From: an uncultured Mesorhizobium sp.
Lineage (GTDB): Bacteria; Pseudomonadota; Alphaproteobacteria; Rhizobiales; Rhizobiaceae
Direction: 5' to 3'
Length of the DNA: 64,000 nucleotides
Assembly: GCA_937958475.1 (NCBI GenBank)
Contig: CALFXR010000201.1
Span: forward strand, 1-64,000
Position 1 is the stretch's first letter, and each line of letters begins with the position of its first letter. The position numbers and the translations under genes were made by a program. Below the pieces are notes generated by a model. It was not told where the DNA came from, did no database searches, and was given only the letters and a program-made list of their open reading frames with translations. Shown here one piece after another: positions 8,826 through 17,583 of the stretch.

Positions 8826-9434
8826 ATGGCTCTTGCGTTCGATCAGCTTCCGCAAGGTCTGCAATTGGTGCGCATCGCGCCAGAACATGCCGATTGGGTG
8901 GTGCGCTGGAGGATGCAGCCGGAAAACCGGACCAGGTTCCTGAGCGACGTCGAGATGACACGCGCGAGCCAGTTGGCTTGGACCGAACGGTCCAGGAGGG
9001 ATCCGGCGGATTTGACCTTGGTCGCGCTGCGCGCCGGCGTTCCAGTTGGAATGGTCGCGCTTTACGACATTGCCGACGGCCGCGCCGAATACGGGCGAAT
9101 CCTGGTCGACGATGCGTGCCGGCGCCAATGCATCGGTCTCTCGATCAGCGGTTGCATCGTCGCCTACGGCTTCGCCGTGCTGAAGCTCGGGAGTATCTAC
9201 GCGAATTGCCAGGCGCGGAACACAGCGATTCTCGGCCTTCTCGATCAGTTGGGCTTCGTCCGGATCGGCACATGGCGTCACGCACCGTCCGGTCAGGACG
9301 TCGTGAAACTGGAAATCGTTCGCGCCGCCTGGTCGGAATCGGCCGCGTGCAGGGTTTTTGATCGCCTCTTTCCCGTTGTCGTGCAACTGGAATGCGCGGC
9401 AGGGATAAAGGTTGGGGCGGCCTCGTCGGCATGA
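8826..9434 (+). CDS. GNAT-family N-acetyltransferase
   Basis: It encodes 202 residues; GTG directly before ATG 8826 is an alternative start. The fold elements of GNAT enzymes are visible: IAPEHADWVVRWRMQPENR, the strand VPVGMVALYDI, the acetyl-CoA loop region GRILVDDACRRQCIG, and NCQARNTAILGLLDQLGFVR. The pattern is close to the ribosomal-protein/PseH-like acetyltransferases that act on amino sugars. Its stop overlaps the next start as ATGA, so it is translationally coupled to the DegT aminotransferase. Together they could make an N-acetylated amino sugar nucleotide; the sugar cannot be told from sequence. Confidence 0.8.
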   Translation: MALAFDQLPQGLQLVRIAPEHADWVVRWRMQPENRTRFLSDVEMTRASQLAWTERSRRDPADLTLVALRAGVPVGMVALYDIADGRAEYGRILVDDACRRQCIGLSISGCIVAYGFAVLKLGSIYANCQARNTAILGLLDQLGFVRIGTWRHAPSGQDVVKLEIVRAAWSESAACRVFDRLFPVVVQLECAAGIKVGAASSA

Positions 9435-10597
9435 AAGACATACACCTCTTCGTACCGACCTTCGACGTCGAAGCCTGCCTCGCGGCGGTGCGACGTTGCC
9501 TGGAGAAGGGCTGGACCGGTCTGGGCGACCAGACCGTGGCTTTCGAGGAAGCATTCTGCGCGACGACGGGGCATTCCCATGCGCATTTCCTGAACTCGGC
9601 CACGGCAGGCCTCCATCTCGCGGTGAAGATCCTCAAGGAAAGCAACGGCTGGCGCGACGGCGACGAGATCATCACGACACCGATCACCTTCGTGTCGACG
9701 AACCACGCCATCCTCTACGAGGGACTGACGCCCGTCTTCGCCGACACGGATCGGTACATGACGCTGGACCCCGCCTCCGTCATGGAGCGCATCGGCCCGC
9801 GCACCCGCGCAGTGATGTTCGTCGGTCTCGGAGGAAACACCGGTTCCTGGCCGGAGATCCTGCGATTGTGCCGGGAGCGCGGGCTAGCCGTGATCCTGGA
9901 TGCCGCACACATGGCGGGGACACGCCTGGACGGCGTCTGCCCGGGGCTTGCTGCCGACGCGGCGGTCTATTCGTTCCAGGCCGTCAAGAACCTGCCGACC
10001 GCCGACGCGGGCATGGTCTGCTTCGCCGAAGCCCGGCATGACGCGACCGCGCGGAAACTGTCGTGGCTGGGCATCGACAAGGACACGTTTACCCGAACCG
10101 TGGCGGACGGACGCTACAAGTGGCAGTACGAGGTCGAGGCGGTCGGCTACAAGTATCACGGCAATTCGATCATGGCGGCCATCGGCCTTACGCAGCTCGA
10201 GACGCTCGAAGAGGGCAATGCTCATCGCCGCGGTCTTTGTGACCTCTACGAGTCCCGGCTCGCGGGCCGCGCGGGGATCGCGATCGTCCCCACGGCGCCG
10301 GGCTGTCTGTCGGCGCGTCACCTGTTTCAGGTGCTGGTGGACAACCGCGACGACGTCATGCTGGCGCTCAACGAGCGGCGGATCTTTCCCGGCGTCCACT
10401 ATCGCGACAACACCGAATATGCGGTCTACCGCGACGCACACGGCCCGTGCCCGGCGGCGCGGGAAGCGAGCCGCCGGGTCATTTCGCTGCCGCTGCATCT
10501 TCGCCTGTACTCCGGCGATGTCGAGCGGGTCTGCGATGCCCTTTGCGTGGCGGTCGCGTCCGCGCGAGACGTAGACGCACCGCTTCTCCGGTCATGA
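9431..10597 (+). CDS. DegT/DnrJ/EryC1/StrS-family sugar aminotransferase
   Basis: It encodes 388 residues starting at the ATG of the ATGA overlap. The PLP-enzyme signatures are present: the cofactor-contacting ILDAAHMAG (D157, H160) and the Schiff-base lysine in SFQAVKNLPTAD (K186). The family transaminates keto-sugar nucleotides for LPS, capsule or glycoprotein glycans. Coupling to an acetyltransferase upstream and a large glycosyltransferase downstream (another ATGA overlap) fits a surface amino-sugar pathway. No dehydratase making the keto-sugar is in the window, so the substrate must come from elsewhere. Confidence 0.88.
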   Translation: MKDIHLFVPTFDVEACLAAVRRCLEKGWTGLGDQTVAFEEAFCATTGHSHAHFLNSATAGLHLAVKILKESNGWRDGDEIITTPITFVSTNHAILYEGLTPVFADTDRYMTLDPASVMERIGPRTRAVMFVGLGGNTGSWPEILRLCRERGLAVILDAAHMAGTRLDGVCPGLAADAAVYSFQAVKNLPTADAGMVCFAEARHDATARKLSWLGIDKDTFTRTVADGRYKWQYEVEAVGYKYHGNSIMAAIGLTQLETLEEGNAHRRGLCDLYESRLAGRAGIAIVPTAPGCLSARHLFQVLVDNRDDVMLALNERRIFPGVHYRDNTEYAVYRDAHGPCPAAREASRRVISLPLHLRLYSGDVERVCDALCVAVASARDVDAPLLRS

Positions 10598-13350
10598 CGC
10601 TCAAGGCATCCCGCGTCCTTGCGGACATAGCCGTCCGACCGCGCCGCTCCACGGCAGACGCGTCGACGTCCATCATCGTCGACTGCACGGCTTATGCGCC
10701 GTCGCGCCTGGCGGCCCTCCTGGCTTCGCTGGCTGGCGATCCGCGACCGGAAATGGAGATTGTTCTCCTGGATGACGGGCTGGACGAGGCGACCTGTCGC
10801 ATGGCCGACGACGCATTTGCGGCCGACGACCGGGTCGTTTCGATCCGCCTGCCGGCGTTGAGGGCGTCGCCGGCGATGGGGTTCAACGCCGGGCTCATGA
10901 GTGCGCAGGGAAGCAGCATCCGCTACCGGACCGGCATCGCCGACACGGCGCCGGACGCGGTGTCGGGTCTCGTCGCCGTCGACGGCCCGGGCCTCGACGG
11001 AGTGGCGCACGATCGCGCCTTGCTCGCCGTCGCGGGACTGGCCGATCCGCATTTGCTCGTGCGCCCCGTGTGGGCCGAGGATCTGCGCGCGCGGCTGCTG
11101 CGCGCGGCCGGGCGAAAGGACAACCCGCCGAACCGCCGGGATCCGCTGACCGGCATCGCCCTCGAACGCGACCGGAAGTCCTCTCTGTACCGCGAATCGA
11201 TCCGCGCAATCGACATTCTCGACGCGACCTTCCTGCCCGATGCCGATTCGATTCTGCGGTTCCGCCAGGATTGGGTCGCGCCTTTCGTCGCCCGGCACTG
11301 GCCGGACGACCCGGATCTGGTCGACCACCGTGTCGCCGGCCGTCCGATTTCCGTTTTGTTGCGCGGTCGGGTCGGCACGGCGGGCGCCGAGATTACCTAC
11401 GGCAATTTCGCGCGGCGCTTCCCGACGTTGTTGCGCCTGCGCCAGTCCGGCATGAATGCGCCGGTGGATGCCGAATCCGGCTGCGATATTCTGGTCAACT
11501 ACTGGTACGGAAAGACAGTATGCGTCGATCTGCACAAGGCGGTCCGTTCGACAGGCCGCCCGGTGCTGTTCGCGATGGACGATAATCTGCTCCGCCTAAG
11601 CGAGAACCCGTTCTTCGCTCGGGAACCCTGGCTGAGCCAGATCGACGGTGTGAGAGAGCACATTCGCGACGCGGATTCGGTCCTGGTCTGGTCCGCGCAT
11701 TCGGTCGCCGACGTCCGCGAACTCAATCCCCGCGTTGCCGTGCTCGACACCAATGTGCCCCGAGCGCGGCTGGCAGTTGCCCCATCCGGGCCATCCCCCG
11801 ACGGCCGCATCCGCTATGCCACGCTTACTCTGAACGTCCACCTGCGCAGACCGTGGTGGGAATCGGCTGTAGGGGAATGGGCTACTTTCTTTCGCCGGAA
11901 CGCCGACCGCGCCCGCCTGGTGCTCTACGGATCGCAGCCCGATCTTCTCGCCATGTATGCGGAATGGTTCGACGGCATCGACTACGAGGTGAAGCAGCCG
12001 CTGCCCTACCTTCGGTACCTGGAGGCGCTCGAGAAGGAGAAGATCGGTTTCGTCATGGCGCCGATCCTGGAACACACGCAGTTCGTTCGATCCAAATGCC
12101 CGATCAAGCTGCTCGAGGCGACCGCGGCAGGCGCCGTCCTGCTGGCTTCGGACGTCGCGGCCTACGAAGCGGCGACCGACGGCGTCGATTGCATCAAGGT
12201 CGGGGAAGGGCAGGGCGCCTGGACGGCGGCGCTGGCGCGCAGCCTGGCTATGACCGAGCTGGAGCGCCAGGCGATCTGGCGGTCGGCGCGCGGCCTCGTC
12301 GAGCGGTCGTTCACGACCGAATCGCAGTTCCTGCCATTCTTCACGACGCATCACGTGGCGCGCCTTCATGCGTTGCTCCGGGCGCGCGCCGGCGCCGCCG
12401 GGCCTCCAGGCGTTCTCGTAGTGTCACCCGGCGAGCCGGCAGGGCGGCGACTGGCCGCGGCGTGGGCGCGTCTGCTGCGCAGTCGCGACATCCGGGCCAA
12501 GCTGGTCCGCAGTCCTGCGAACGTGACTGAAGCCGTCGCGACTGCCTGCCTGCAGGGCGAGGCGCTGGCCTTTCCGCTCGCTGCCGTGCTGGCGCCGTCG
12601 CCCGACTCGCCCTGGGTGGCGGCGGCGCGGCGTGCCGGGATGGCCTGCGCGGCGCTGGCGGACCTGTCCGATGTGTGGCCATCGCGGCCGGCGCCGGCCC
12701 GCGATCGCCAGCCGAACGTACTGCTGACGTCCAGCTCCCGGGTGACCGGGTTGGCCAGGGAGGCCGGATGGCGGGCTGTCCGGCGCGTCGGGCTTCCCCT
12801 GCACCTTCGCGACGGTCCCGCCGAGGGGCCAAACGCACCCGCCGCGCCGGTGCGGGCCGCGCTGGTCGTGGCGGACGACGCTCCGCCGGAACTGGCCGAC
12901 CGGATCTGCGCGCTGCTGTCGGAGCAGAGCGGACGTGCCGCCCTGGTCGCCGATACCGGGCGGGCGGAGCTCGTCGTCGTCGCCGGCAATGGCACGGCAG
13001 TGGTCGATGCCGTCCTTTCCGCGATGGCGGCCGGGAGACTGGTCGTCGCTGCCGATTCGGCCGATGCGGACGAATTGCTGGTGCATCGCGTCAGCGGCTG
13101 GACAACGGCGGCGGGCGAGCCCCTGGGCGATCTCCTCGCCGAAGCCTTCCATGCGCTCCGTTCCGGCGCGGCGGCGATCCGGCGCGCCGCCGCAGCGAGC
13201 GCGACGGCCCGCTCGTTGCCCGACGCGGTATTGCACGACCTGGTCTGCGCCTTGTGCGAGAGTATCGGACCGGAGGACGCGCAAGACCCAGACGCGCTTC
13301 ACGCCGTGCCGACGCAGACCGATGACGCCGACGGGCCCAGCCGGAATTGA
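10594..13350 (+). CDS. Large multidomain glycosyltransferase-like protein
   Basis: This 918-residue protein begins at ATG 10594, inside the stop of the aminotransferase. The N-terminus resembles a GT-A fold (SIIVDCTAYAPSRLAALLAS then IVLLDDGLDEAT), but the donor region looks shortened. The middle (about residues 350-590) looks like a GT-B C-terminal half, with LVLYGSQPDLLAMY, YLRYLEALEKEKIGFVMAP and SKCPIKLLEATAAGAVLLAS. The last 300 residues are Ala/Arg-rich, with another possible GT-like part. It would use activated sugars to build a surface glycan; acceptor and linkage are unknown. Membrane segments were not seen, so it is probably cytoplasmic or peripheral. Confidence 0.7.
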   Translation: MTLKASRVLADIAVRPRRSTADASTSIIVDCTAYAPSRLAALLASLAGDPRPEMEIVLLDDGLDEATCRMADDAFAADDRVVSIRLPALRASPAMGFNAGLMSAQGSSIRYRTGIADTAPDAVSGLVAVDGPGLDGVAHDRALLAVAGLADPHLLVRPVWAEDLRARLLRAAGRKDNPPNRRDPLTGIALERDRKSSLYRESIRAIDILDATFLPDADSILRFRQDWVAPFVARHWPDDPDLVDHRVAGRPISVLLRGRVGTAGAEITYGNFARRFPTLLRLRQSGMNAPVDAESGCDILVNYWYGKTVCVDLHKAVRSTGRPVLFAMDDNLLRLSENPFFAREPWLSQIDGVREHIRDADSVLVWSAHSVADVRELNPRVAVLDTNVPRARLAVAPSGPSPDGRIRYATLTLNVHLRRPWWESAVGEWATFFRRNADRARLVLYGSQPDLLAMYAEWFDGIDYEVKQPLPYLRYLEALEKEKIGFVMAPILEHTQFVRSKCPIKLLEATAAGAVLLASDVAAYEAATDGVDCIKVGEGQGAWTAALARSLAMTELERQAIWRSARGLVERSFTTESQFLPFFTTHHVARLHALLRARAGAAGPPGVLVVSPGEPAGRRLAAAWARLLRSRDIRAKLVRSPANVTEAVATACLQGEALAFPLAAVLAPSPDSPWVAAARRAGMACAALADLSDVWPSRPAPARDRQPNVLLTSSSRVTGLAREAGWRAVRRVGLPLHLRDGPAEGPNAPAAPVRAALVVADDAPPELADRICALLSEQSGRAALVADTGRAELVVVAGNGTAVVDAVLSAMAAGRLVVAADSADADELLVHRVSGWTTAAGEPLGDLLAEAFHALRSGAAAIRRAAAASATARSLPDAVLHDLVCALCESIGPEDAQDPDALHAVPTQTDDADGPSRN

Positions 13351-13599
13351 CCGGGCGTAATGAGCGCTCGTGAAAACGTTGCAGATTGCGGTCGGTGCAT
13401 GAGATCCACGCTGCCGGCGATGGCCGCCTGACGTTCAACCGGCGACGACTGGGGTCTCGGTGATCTCCGTCACACCGCAGGGCGCGGGACGCATCATCCG
13501 CGGAGGCACAAGACCTTCGTCGAACGAGGCGCGTGAGAAACGATGGTCACGAAGAAACGGCGCGTGGCAGCAGCCTGATCACCGCGCATCCGCCATGAA
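13351..13599. other. Non-coding chromosomal stretch left of the element
   Basis: Between the glycosyltransferase stop and the left attachment repeat I see no convincing gene. A short frame that crosses into the repeat (13460-13774) only translates tRNA sequence. No clear terminator hairpin with a T-run was found. Confidence 0.4.
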
Positions 13600-13644
13600 T
13601 GGCTCCCCGGGCCGGATTCGAACCAGCGACCAACCGGTTAACAG
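13600..13644. repeat. Left attachment site (attL core), tRNA-Asn 3' fragment
   Basis: 45 bp identical to the 3' part of the intact tRNA-Asn at the right end; identity stops exactly beside the anticodon loop on one side and after the CCA on the other. It marks the left junction created when the element entered the tRNA gene. Confidence 0.92.
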
Positions 13645-13777
13645 AGGCTTTCCATCGCTATCCGATGCACCGGCTTGCGACAGCCTGAAACAGGCGAAAG
13701 CCTTACAATGCAAGGTATTGCGCGCTTCAAGTCGGCGCGCATTGTCGCGTGCTGTCTCGACACGACGCGGATAATTG

Positions 13778-13797
13778 TGTAGATCGTCCTGTAGATC
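13778..13797. promoter_or_regulatory. Candidate integrase arm-type sites, left arm
   Basis: Two copies of TGTAGATC start at 13778 and 13790, 12 bp apart, just before the integrase start. The same octamer occurs as another set beside the right attachment site. Tyrosine integrases bind short repeated arm sites flanking the core in attP; this role is inferred from position and repetition. The same DNA may also carry the integrase promoter, allowing autoregulation. Confidence 0.5.
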
Positions 13798-13823
13798 ACG
13801 TGAACCGGTTGGTCGAGGGACGC

Positions 13824-15095
13824 ATGCCGACGGTCGAGCTAACGGACAAATTCTGCAAGGCAGTGACTGCGGCTTCCGGTCGCAAAGTCGACCACTTCGA
13901 CACGATCGTGAAGGGCTTGGTCCTCCGCGTGTCGGCCGCGGGCGCGAAGTCCTGGTACGTCGTCTATGGGCCTCCCGCGAAGCGGCAATGGCTGAAGCTC
14001 GGCACCTATCCCGAGCTGCCGCTCGGCGGCGACAAGGGCGCTCGCCAGCGGGCGCGAGACACGCGCGCCGACGTCGGGGACGGGAGAGACCCCGTCGCCG
14101 ACAAGAAGGCGGTTGCGGCGTCGCAGGCTGTCCGCGACCTCGTCGACAACTACATCGCCCGCCACGCATCCACCAAACGCAGCGGCGACGAGATCGCCCG
14201 ACGGCTGCGCAAGAACGTCTCAGACGTCATCGGCGACGTGAAGCTGTCCGAGCTACACCGCCGCGACCTCACTCGCTGTATCGATGCGGTGAAGGATCGC
14301 GGCGCCCATGTGGAGGCGAACCGTCTCTTCGAAGATCTTCGCGCAATGGTGCGATGGGCGCGGGGCCGTGGCGACCTCGACGAGAACCTGGTCGAGGGTA
14401 TGAAGCGGCCGACCGAGACCGTCGAGCGGGATCGCGTGCTTTCGGCAGGCGAGATCAAGACCATGTGGGCGGGACTCGCCGATGCGGACATGCGCGAGTC
14501 AACCCGCCGCGTGATCCGCCTATGTCTCGTCACAGGGCAGCGCGTTGGCGAAGTCGCCGGCATGACGGCAGACGAGCTGGACCTTGATCAGCGGCTCTGG
14601 ACGATCCCGGCGGCGAGATCGAAGAACAAGCGGGAACACGCGGTCCCGCTGTCCGACATGGCCGTGAGGATCATCCGCGACCAGCTCGCCGACAATTCCG
14701 CGCTCGCCGAACGGAAGGGCAGGGAGGCGCCGGCCTTCGTCTTCCCTGGACCCGGCGCGAGGGCATCGGTGACGGGCGCGGCCGTCGCGAAGGCGATCAA
14801 GCGCGAGGAGGTCGCCAAGCGAGGCGTGGCGACGATCATGGGCGTAGCGCCCTGGACCGCGCACGATTTGCGCAGAACCGCGGCGACCTGCATGGAAGAG
14901 ATCGGCGTCTCGCCGTTCGTGATCGGGCATGTCCTGAATCACATCAGCGCGACCAAGGCGAGCATCACGTCGCGGGTCTACGCTCGCTACACGTATGGCG
15001 CGGAGAAGCGCGAAGCATTGGATCTATGGGCTGAGCGCCTGACCGGAATCCTGTCTGGGGCGGCATCCATCACGCCGCTGAGGGTGGCACGGTGA
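13824..15095 (+). CDS. int: P4-type tyrosine integrase
   Basis: It encodes 423 residues; ATG 13824 is preferred because the DUF4102 arm-binding domain begins right after it (KVDHFDTIVKGLVLRVSAAG, WLKLGTYPELPL) and GAGGGA precedes it. A core-binding domain follows, then the catalytic domain with R240 (TGQRVGEVAG), H347 and R350 (AHDLRRT), a second His in LNH, and the probable nucleophile Y386 (VYARYTY). It would integrate and excise the element at tRNA-Asn. The stop overlaps the next start as GTGA, so the following hypothetical gene is co-translated. Unusually for tRNA-borne islands, it is near the tRNA fragment and far from the restored tRNA. Confidence 0.95.
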   Translation: MPTVELTDKFCKAVTAASGRKVDHFDTIVKGLVLRVSAAGAKSWYVVYGPPAKRQWLKLGTYPELPLGGDKGARQRARDTRADVGDGRDPVADKKAVAASQAVRDLVDNYIARHASTKRSGDEIARRLRKNVSDVIGDVKLSELHRRDLTRCIDAVKDRGAHVEANRLFEDLRAMVRWARGRGDLDENLVEGMKRPTETVERDRVLSAGEIKTMWAGLADADMRESTRRVIRLCLVTGQRVGEVAGMTADELDLDQRLWTIPAARSKNKREHAVPLSDMAVRIIRDQLADNSALAERKGREAPAFVFPGPGARASVTGAAVAKAIKREEVAKRGVATIMGVAPWTAHDLRRTAATCMEEIGVSPFVIGHVLNHISATKASITSRVYARYTYGAEKREALDLWAERLTGILSGAASITPLRVAR

Positions 15096-15817
15096 CTCGT
15101 GAGTTTCGATATTCGCCTGAACAGGTGCGCGAAGTCGTACAGTCCGTCCGGATGGCGATCCCCGACGACGCTCGTTTATCTGAAGCGGATGTCATCGTCG
15201 GACTCCTCGCGCTGCAGAATGCGGCCGACGACTATGTTGAGGCCATATCAAGATCCCTGCAGTTGCCCGATCGACCTTATCTGAGCAAACGACGCAGGGA
15301 ACAGCTCCAGCAATTGCATGCGGTTCGGGAACTCTTGTCCCCAAACGATAGGCTGACGAAGGTGCTCGACAGCGACAGAACGACGTTGATGTCTGCTGGA
15401 AGCTCGCCTGCGAAAATGATCTGTCGCCTCTTCCTCGACGGCGCAATTACCTACGATGACGTCGAGCAGCATTTCGCCGCGGCCGCCATAGCGAAGCTCA
15501 TTGAGCGTACCGGATGGGATCACGACCTGGCACGGAAAGACGACCGAGAGCATGAGTTTCGCCAGGAGTTCTTACGGGTAGTGGCGGCAACTTGGGCACG
15601 GTTCATTGGCCGCCCGCTTTCGGAGTGCACCATATCGGCCGTCGACGGCACCCCGATGATCACATTTGTTCGCGCGGCCGTCGATCCGGTGTTGGCCAAG
15701 ACCGGCGATGAGCTAGGCAATGAACGGCTGAAGCAGATCTTGCGTGGCATCGTATGCGACGCTGGCGGGTCAACGTCGGTAATGGACGCCTCCGAAAACC
15801 AGTCGCTCGTTTTCTAG
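15092..15817 (+). CDS. Hypothetical protein coupled to the integrase
   Basis: It encodes 241 residues from GTG 15092, overlapping the integrase stop. I do not recognise it. The sequence is mostly helical in character, with few Cys and no signal peptide or membrane segment. A C-terminal part, FIGRPLSECTISAVDGTPMI then FVRAAVDPVLAKTG, looks like a compact domain. Base composition is lower in GC than the neighbours, hinting at a separate origin. The tight coupling to the integrase suggests an element function such as control of recombination or a host-interaction protein, but nothing in the sequence proves it. Confidence 0.7.
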   Translation: MTREFRYSPEQVREVVQSVRMAIPDDARLSEADVIVGLLALQNAADDYVEAISRSLQLPDRPYLSKRRREQLQQLHAVRELLSPNDRLTKVLDSDRTTLMSAGSSPAKMICRLFLDGAITYDDVEQHFAAAAIAKLIERTGWDHDLARKDDREHEFRQEFLRVVAATWARFIGRPLSECTISAVDGTPMITFVRAAVDPVLAKTGDELGNERLKQILRGIVCDAGGSTSVMDASENQSLVF

Positions 15818-15874
15818 CCGACACCACGCGCCAGATTGCACATTCCTCGCATCGAAAAACGACGCGAGGACACA

Positions 15875-16105
15875 ATGAATATCGCAGAAGCAGAACCCTC
15901 TGACCTGGTCGACGAGACCGGCGCCTGCCGCGAGATCGGCGGCGCCGAGTCTCCGGTTCATCGATCGACCCTCTGGCGCGGCATTCGAGACGGCCGCTAT
16001 CCGGCGCCCCTCAAGATGGGCCCCGGCATCAATCGTTGGTCGCGTGCTGAGCTCCGCGCGGTTCGTGTCAAGGCCGCCGCCGCCCGCGATGGAGGCGCCG
16101 CATGA
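15875..16105 (+). CDS. AlpA/excisionase-like DNA-binding protein
   Basis: It encodes 76 residues; ATG 15875 has a GAGGA ribosome site, whereas the frame's earlier start lacks one. The layout matches AlpA-type winged HTH proteins: a recognition part SPVHRSTLWRGIRDGRYPAP followed by KMGPGINRWSRAELRAV, where the conserved W and R close the domain. In P4-like elements AlpA activates or assists excision. It begins a set of tightly coupled genes (ATGA overlap with the next), next to the replication ATPase. Confidence 0.75.
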   Translation: MNIAEAEPSDLVDETGACREIGGAESPVHRSTLWRGIRDGRYPAPLKMGPGINRWSRAELRAVRVKAAAARDGGAA

Positions 16106-16293
16106 CCGCCCTCGACGTTGATCCCGACGAGGCGGTCGAAGCCGCGGCGCGCTACGTCGCCGCCGGCCGTGAACCTGGACAGCCGGTCATCGCCGACCTG
16201 AAGACCCGCTTCGGCCTGACCACGGCGCAGGCCTGCGAAGCGCTGCGCCGGGCGAACGTGATGCGCGGCTACGCGACGAGGGCCGCGTCATGA
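16102..16293 (+). CDS. Small hypothetical protein
   Basis: It encodes 63 residues starting inside the stop of the AlpA-like gene and ending inside the start of the ATPase gene, both as ATGA overlaps. The middle, IADLKTRFGLTTAQACEALR, reads like a helix-turn-helix, so it may bind DNA. I know no named family. Its position between the AlpA-like and RepA-like genes suggests a role in control of replication or excision. Confidence 0.6.
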   Translation: MTALDVDPDEAVEAAARYVAAGREPGQPVIADLKTRFGLTTAQACEALRRANVMRGYATRAAS

Positions 16294-17582
16294 GCGCCTT
16301 CGTCACCCTCGCCGAAATCGAACGTGCGCTCCTCCACGACAAGCCTCGGCGGCGCTTCATCATCCCCGACGTCCTGCCCGCCGGCCCGGCGATTCTCTTC
16401 GGCTCGAGCGGGTCCGGAAAAACCGGCATCGCCATCCGGACAGCGGCTGCGATTGCAGCAGGGCTCGATTGGGCCAACCGGCCGGTGACCTCTGGCGCCG
16501 TTTTGTACATCGCAGGTGAAGATCTCGACGGAGCGAAGGAGCGGATGGTCGCAGCCGCCCGTGCAGTGGGTCGCGAGCCCTCGGATCTCCCCATCGCGAT
16601 CATGGAGGTTCCGGAAGGCGGGATGACCGCTTCGGGCGCCAAGATCGCCGTGTGCGCCCAGGCCAAAGCTCTGGCCAAGCAGGCCGGTATCCCGGTCGCA
16701 CTGATCATCGTCGACACCCTCGCCGCGGCGTTCGGGCCGAAGTCTCAGGACGATGCGACGGCAGCCGGCGAATACATGAATACGGCCGATCGGATCGCGA
16801 GGGATCTGCAATGCTGCGTGCTGAGCGTCCACCACACAGGGAAGGACGAATCGGCCGGCATGCGTGGAAGCCGCGTCCTCTTTGATCGGTCGGACGCCGT
16901 CATCCGCGTCAAGCAAGGCGAGTCCGCGTCATTCGTCACGGTTGAAAAGATGCGGAACGGCCGCAACGACGCGAGGTTTGCTTTCGAGATCGAAGGGAGC
17001 GAGATCGACACCTCCGGTGGCCGGATTTCGGTCCAGGTCACCCGCAACCTCCGCGCTCTCGAAGATGCCACCGGCCTGGTCGAAGGGAAGGACCGTCGCA
17101 AGCCGACCATTGCAGAGGAAATGATCGCGGTTCTGTCGACGATCATCCGCAATGGTGCAGCACCACTCGAGGCTTGGAAGGTCGCCTGCTACCAGCGATG
17201 GAACGACAAGAACCCCGCCTCCCACAGGAAGGTCTTCTCAAAGAACCTGAAGCAGCTCGAGACTTCCAACCTGGTACGCTTAGAAGGTGAAACTGTCACC
17301 CTTGTCACCCACGGTGACACCGAGGTGACAAACAAGGTGACACGCCTGCCTGAACGACCGTCACCGTCACCGTCACCCACCCCCTCTTTAGAGGGTGGTG
17401 ACGTTGACACGGGGACAGGCCGTCTTCGTGGCGATGGCGCTGAGTCTTCAAGATTTGAAACCGAGATCGGAGAGACCAATGGAAGGTCGTCAGACCTTCC
17501 TCGTCGTGCAGGGCGCGAAAGCCCTGCGATTGACTACACGGCCGCCGGTGACGGTGACGCCCGAACCGGGACGGGAGGCTGA
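16290..17582 (+). CDS. RepA-like AAA ATPase (replicative helicase type)
   Basis: This 430-residue protein has a RecA-like core of the AAA_25/RepA type: Walker A in FGSSGSGKTGIAIR (residues 44-57), a strand with VLYIAGEDLDGAKERM, Walker B ALIIVDTLAAAFG near 140, and HHTGKDESAGMRGS. Such proteins act as replicative helicases in plasmids, satellites and prophages. After about residue 340 the sequence becomes low-complexity; this part lies over the GGTGAC repeat cluster (17295-17402) and may be shaped by DNA function rather than protein function. It is coupled to the gene before by an ATGA overlap. Confidence 0.82.
   Translation: MSAFVTLAEIERALLHDKPRRRFIIPDVLPAGPAILFGSSGSGKTGIAIRTAAAIAAGLDWANRPVTSGAVLYIAGEDLDGAKERMVAAARAVGREPSDLPIAIMEVPEGGMTASGAKIAVCAQAKALAKQAGIPVALIIVDTLAAAFGPKSQDDATAAGEYMNTADRIARDLQCCVLSVHHTGKDESAGMRGSRVLFDRSDAVIRVKQGESASFVTVEKMRNGRNDARFAFEIEGSEIDTSGGRISVQVTRNLRALEDATGLVEGKDRRKPTIAEEMIAVLSTIIRNGAAPLEAWKVACYQRWNDKNPASHRKVFSKNLKQLETSNLVRLEGETVTLVTHGDTEVTNKVTRLPERPSPSPSPTPSLEGGDVDTGTGRLRGDGAESSRFETEIGETNGRSSDLPRRAGRESPAIDYTAAGDGDARTGTGG
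17295..17402. repeat. Cluster of nine GGTGAC/GTCACC repeats, possible origin or iterons
   Basis: Nine copies of the hexamer lie in 108 bp: GTCACC at 17295, 17304, 17360, 17366 and 17372, and GGTGAC at 17313, 17324, 17336 and 17397. The last reverse and last forward copies can pair as a hairpin (17372-17402) with an inner CCCTC/GAGGG stem and a TTTA loop. It lies in the 3' end of the RepA-like gene, a usual place for an origin of replication. Confidence 0.5.
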
Positions 17583-17583
17583 G

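Noticed and set aside
13460..13774. Plus-strand ORF of 104 codons at the left end
   Set aside because: Its middle only translates the tRNA-Asn fragment (the usual 'GSPGRIRTSDQ'-type peptide), it has no ribosome site, and it spans the attachment site.
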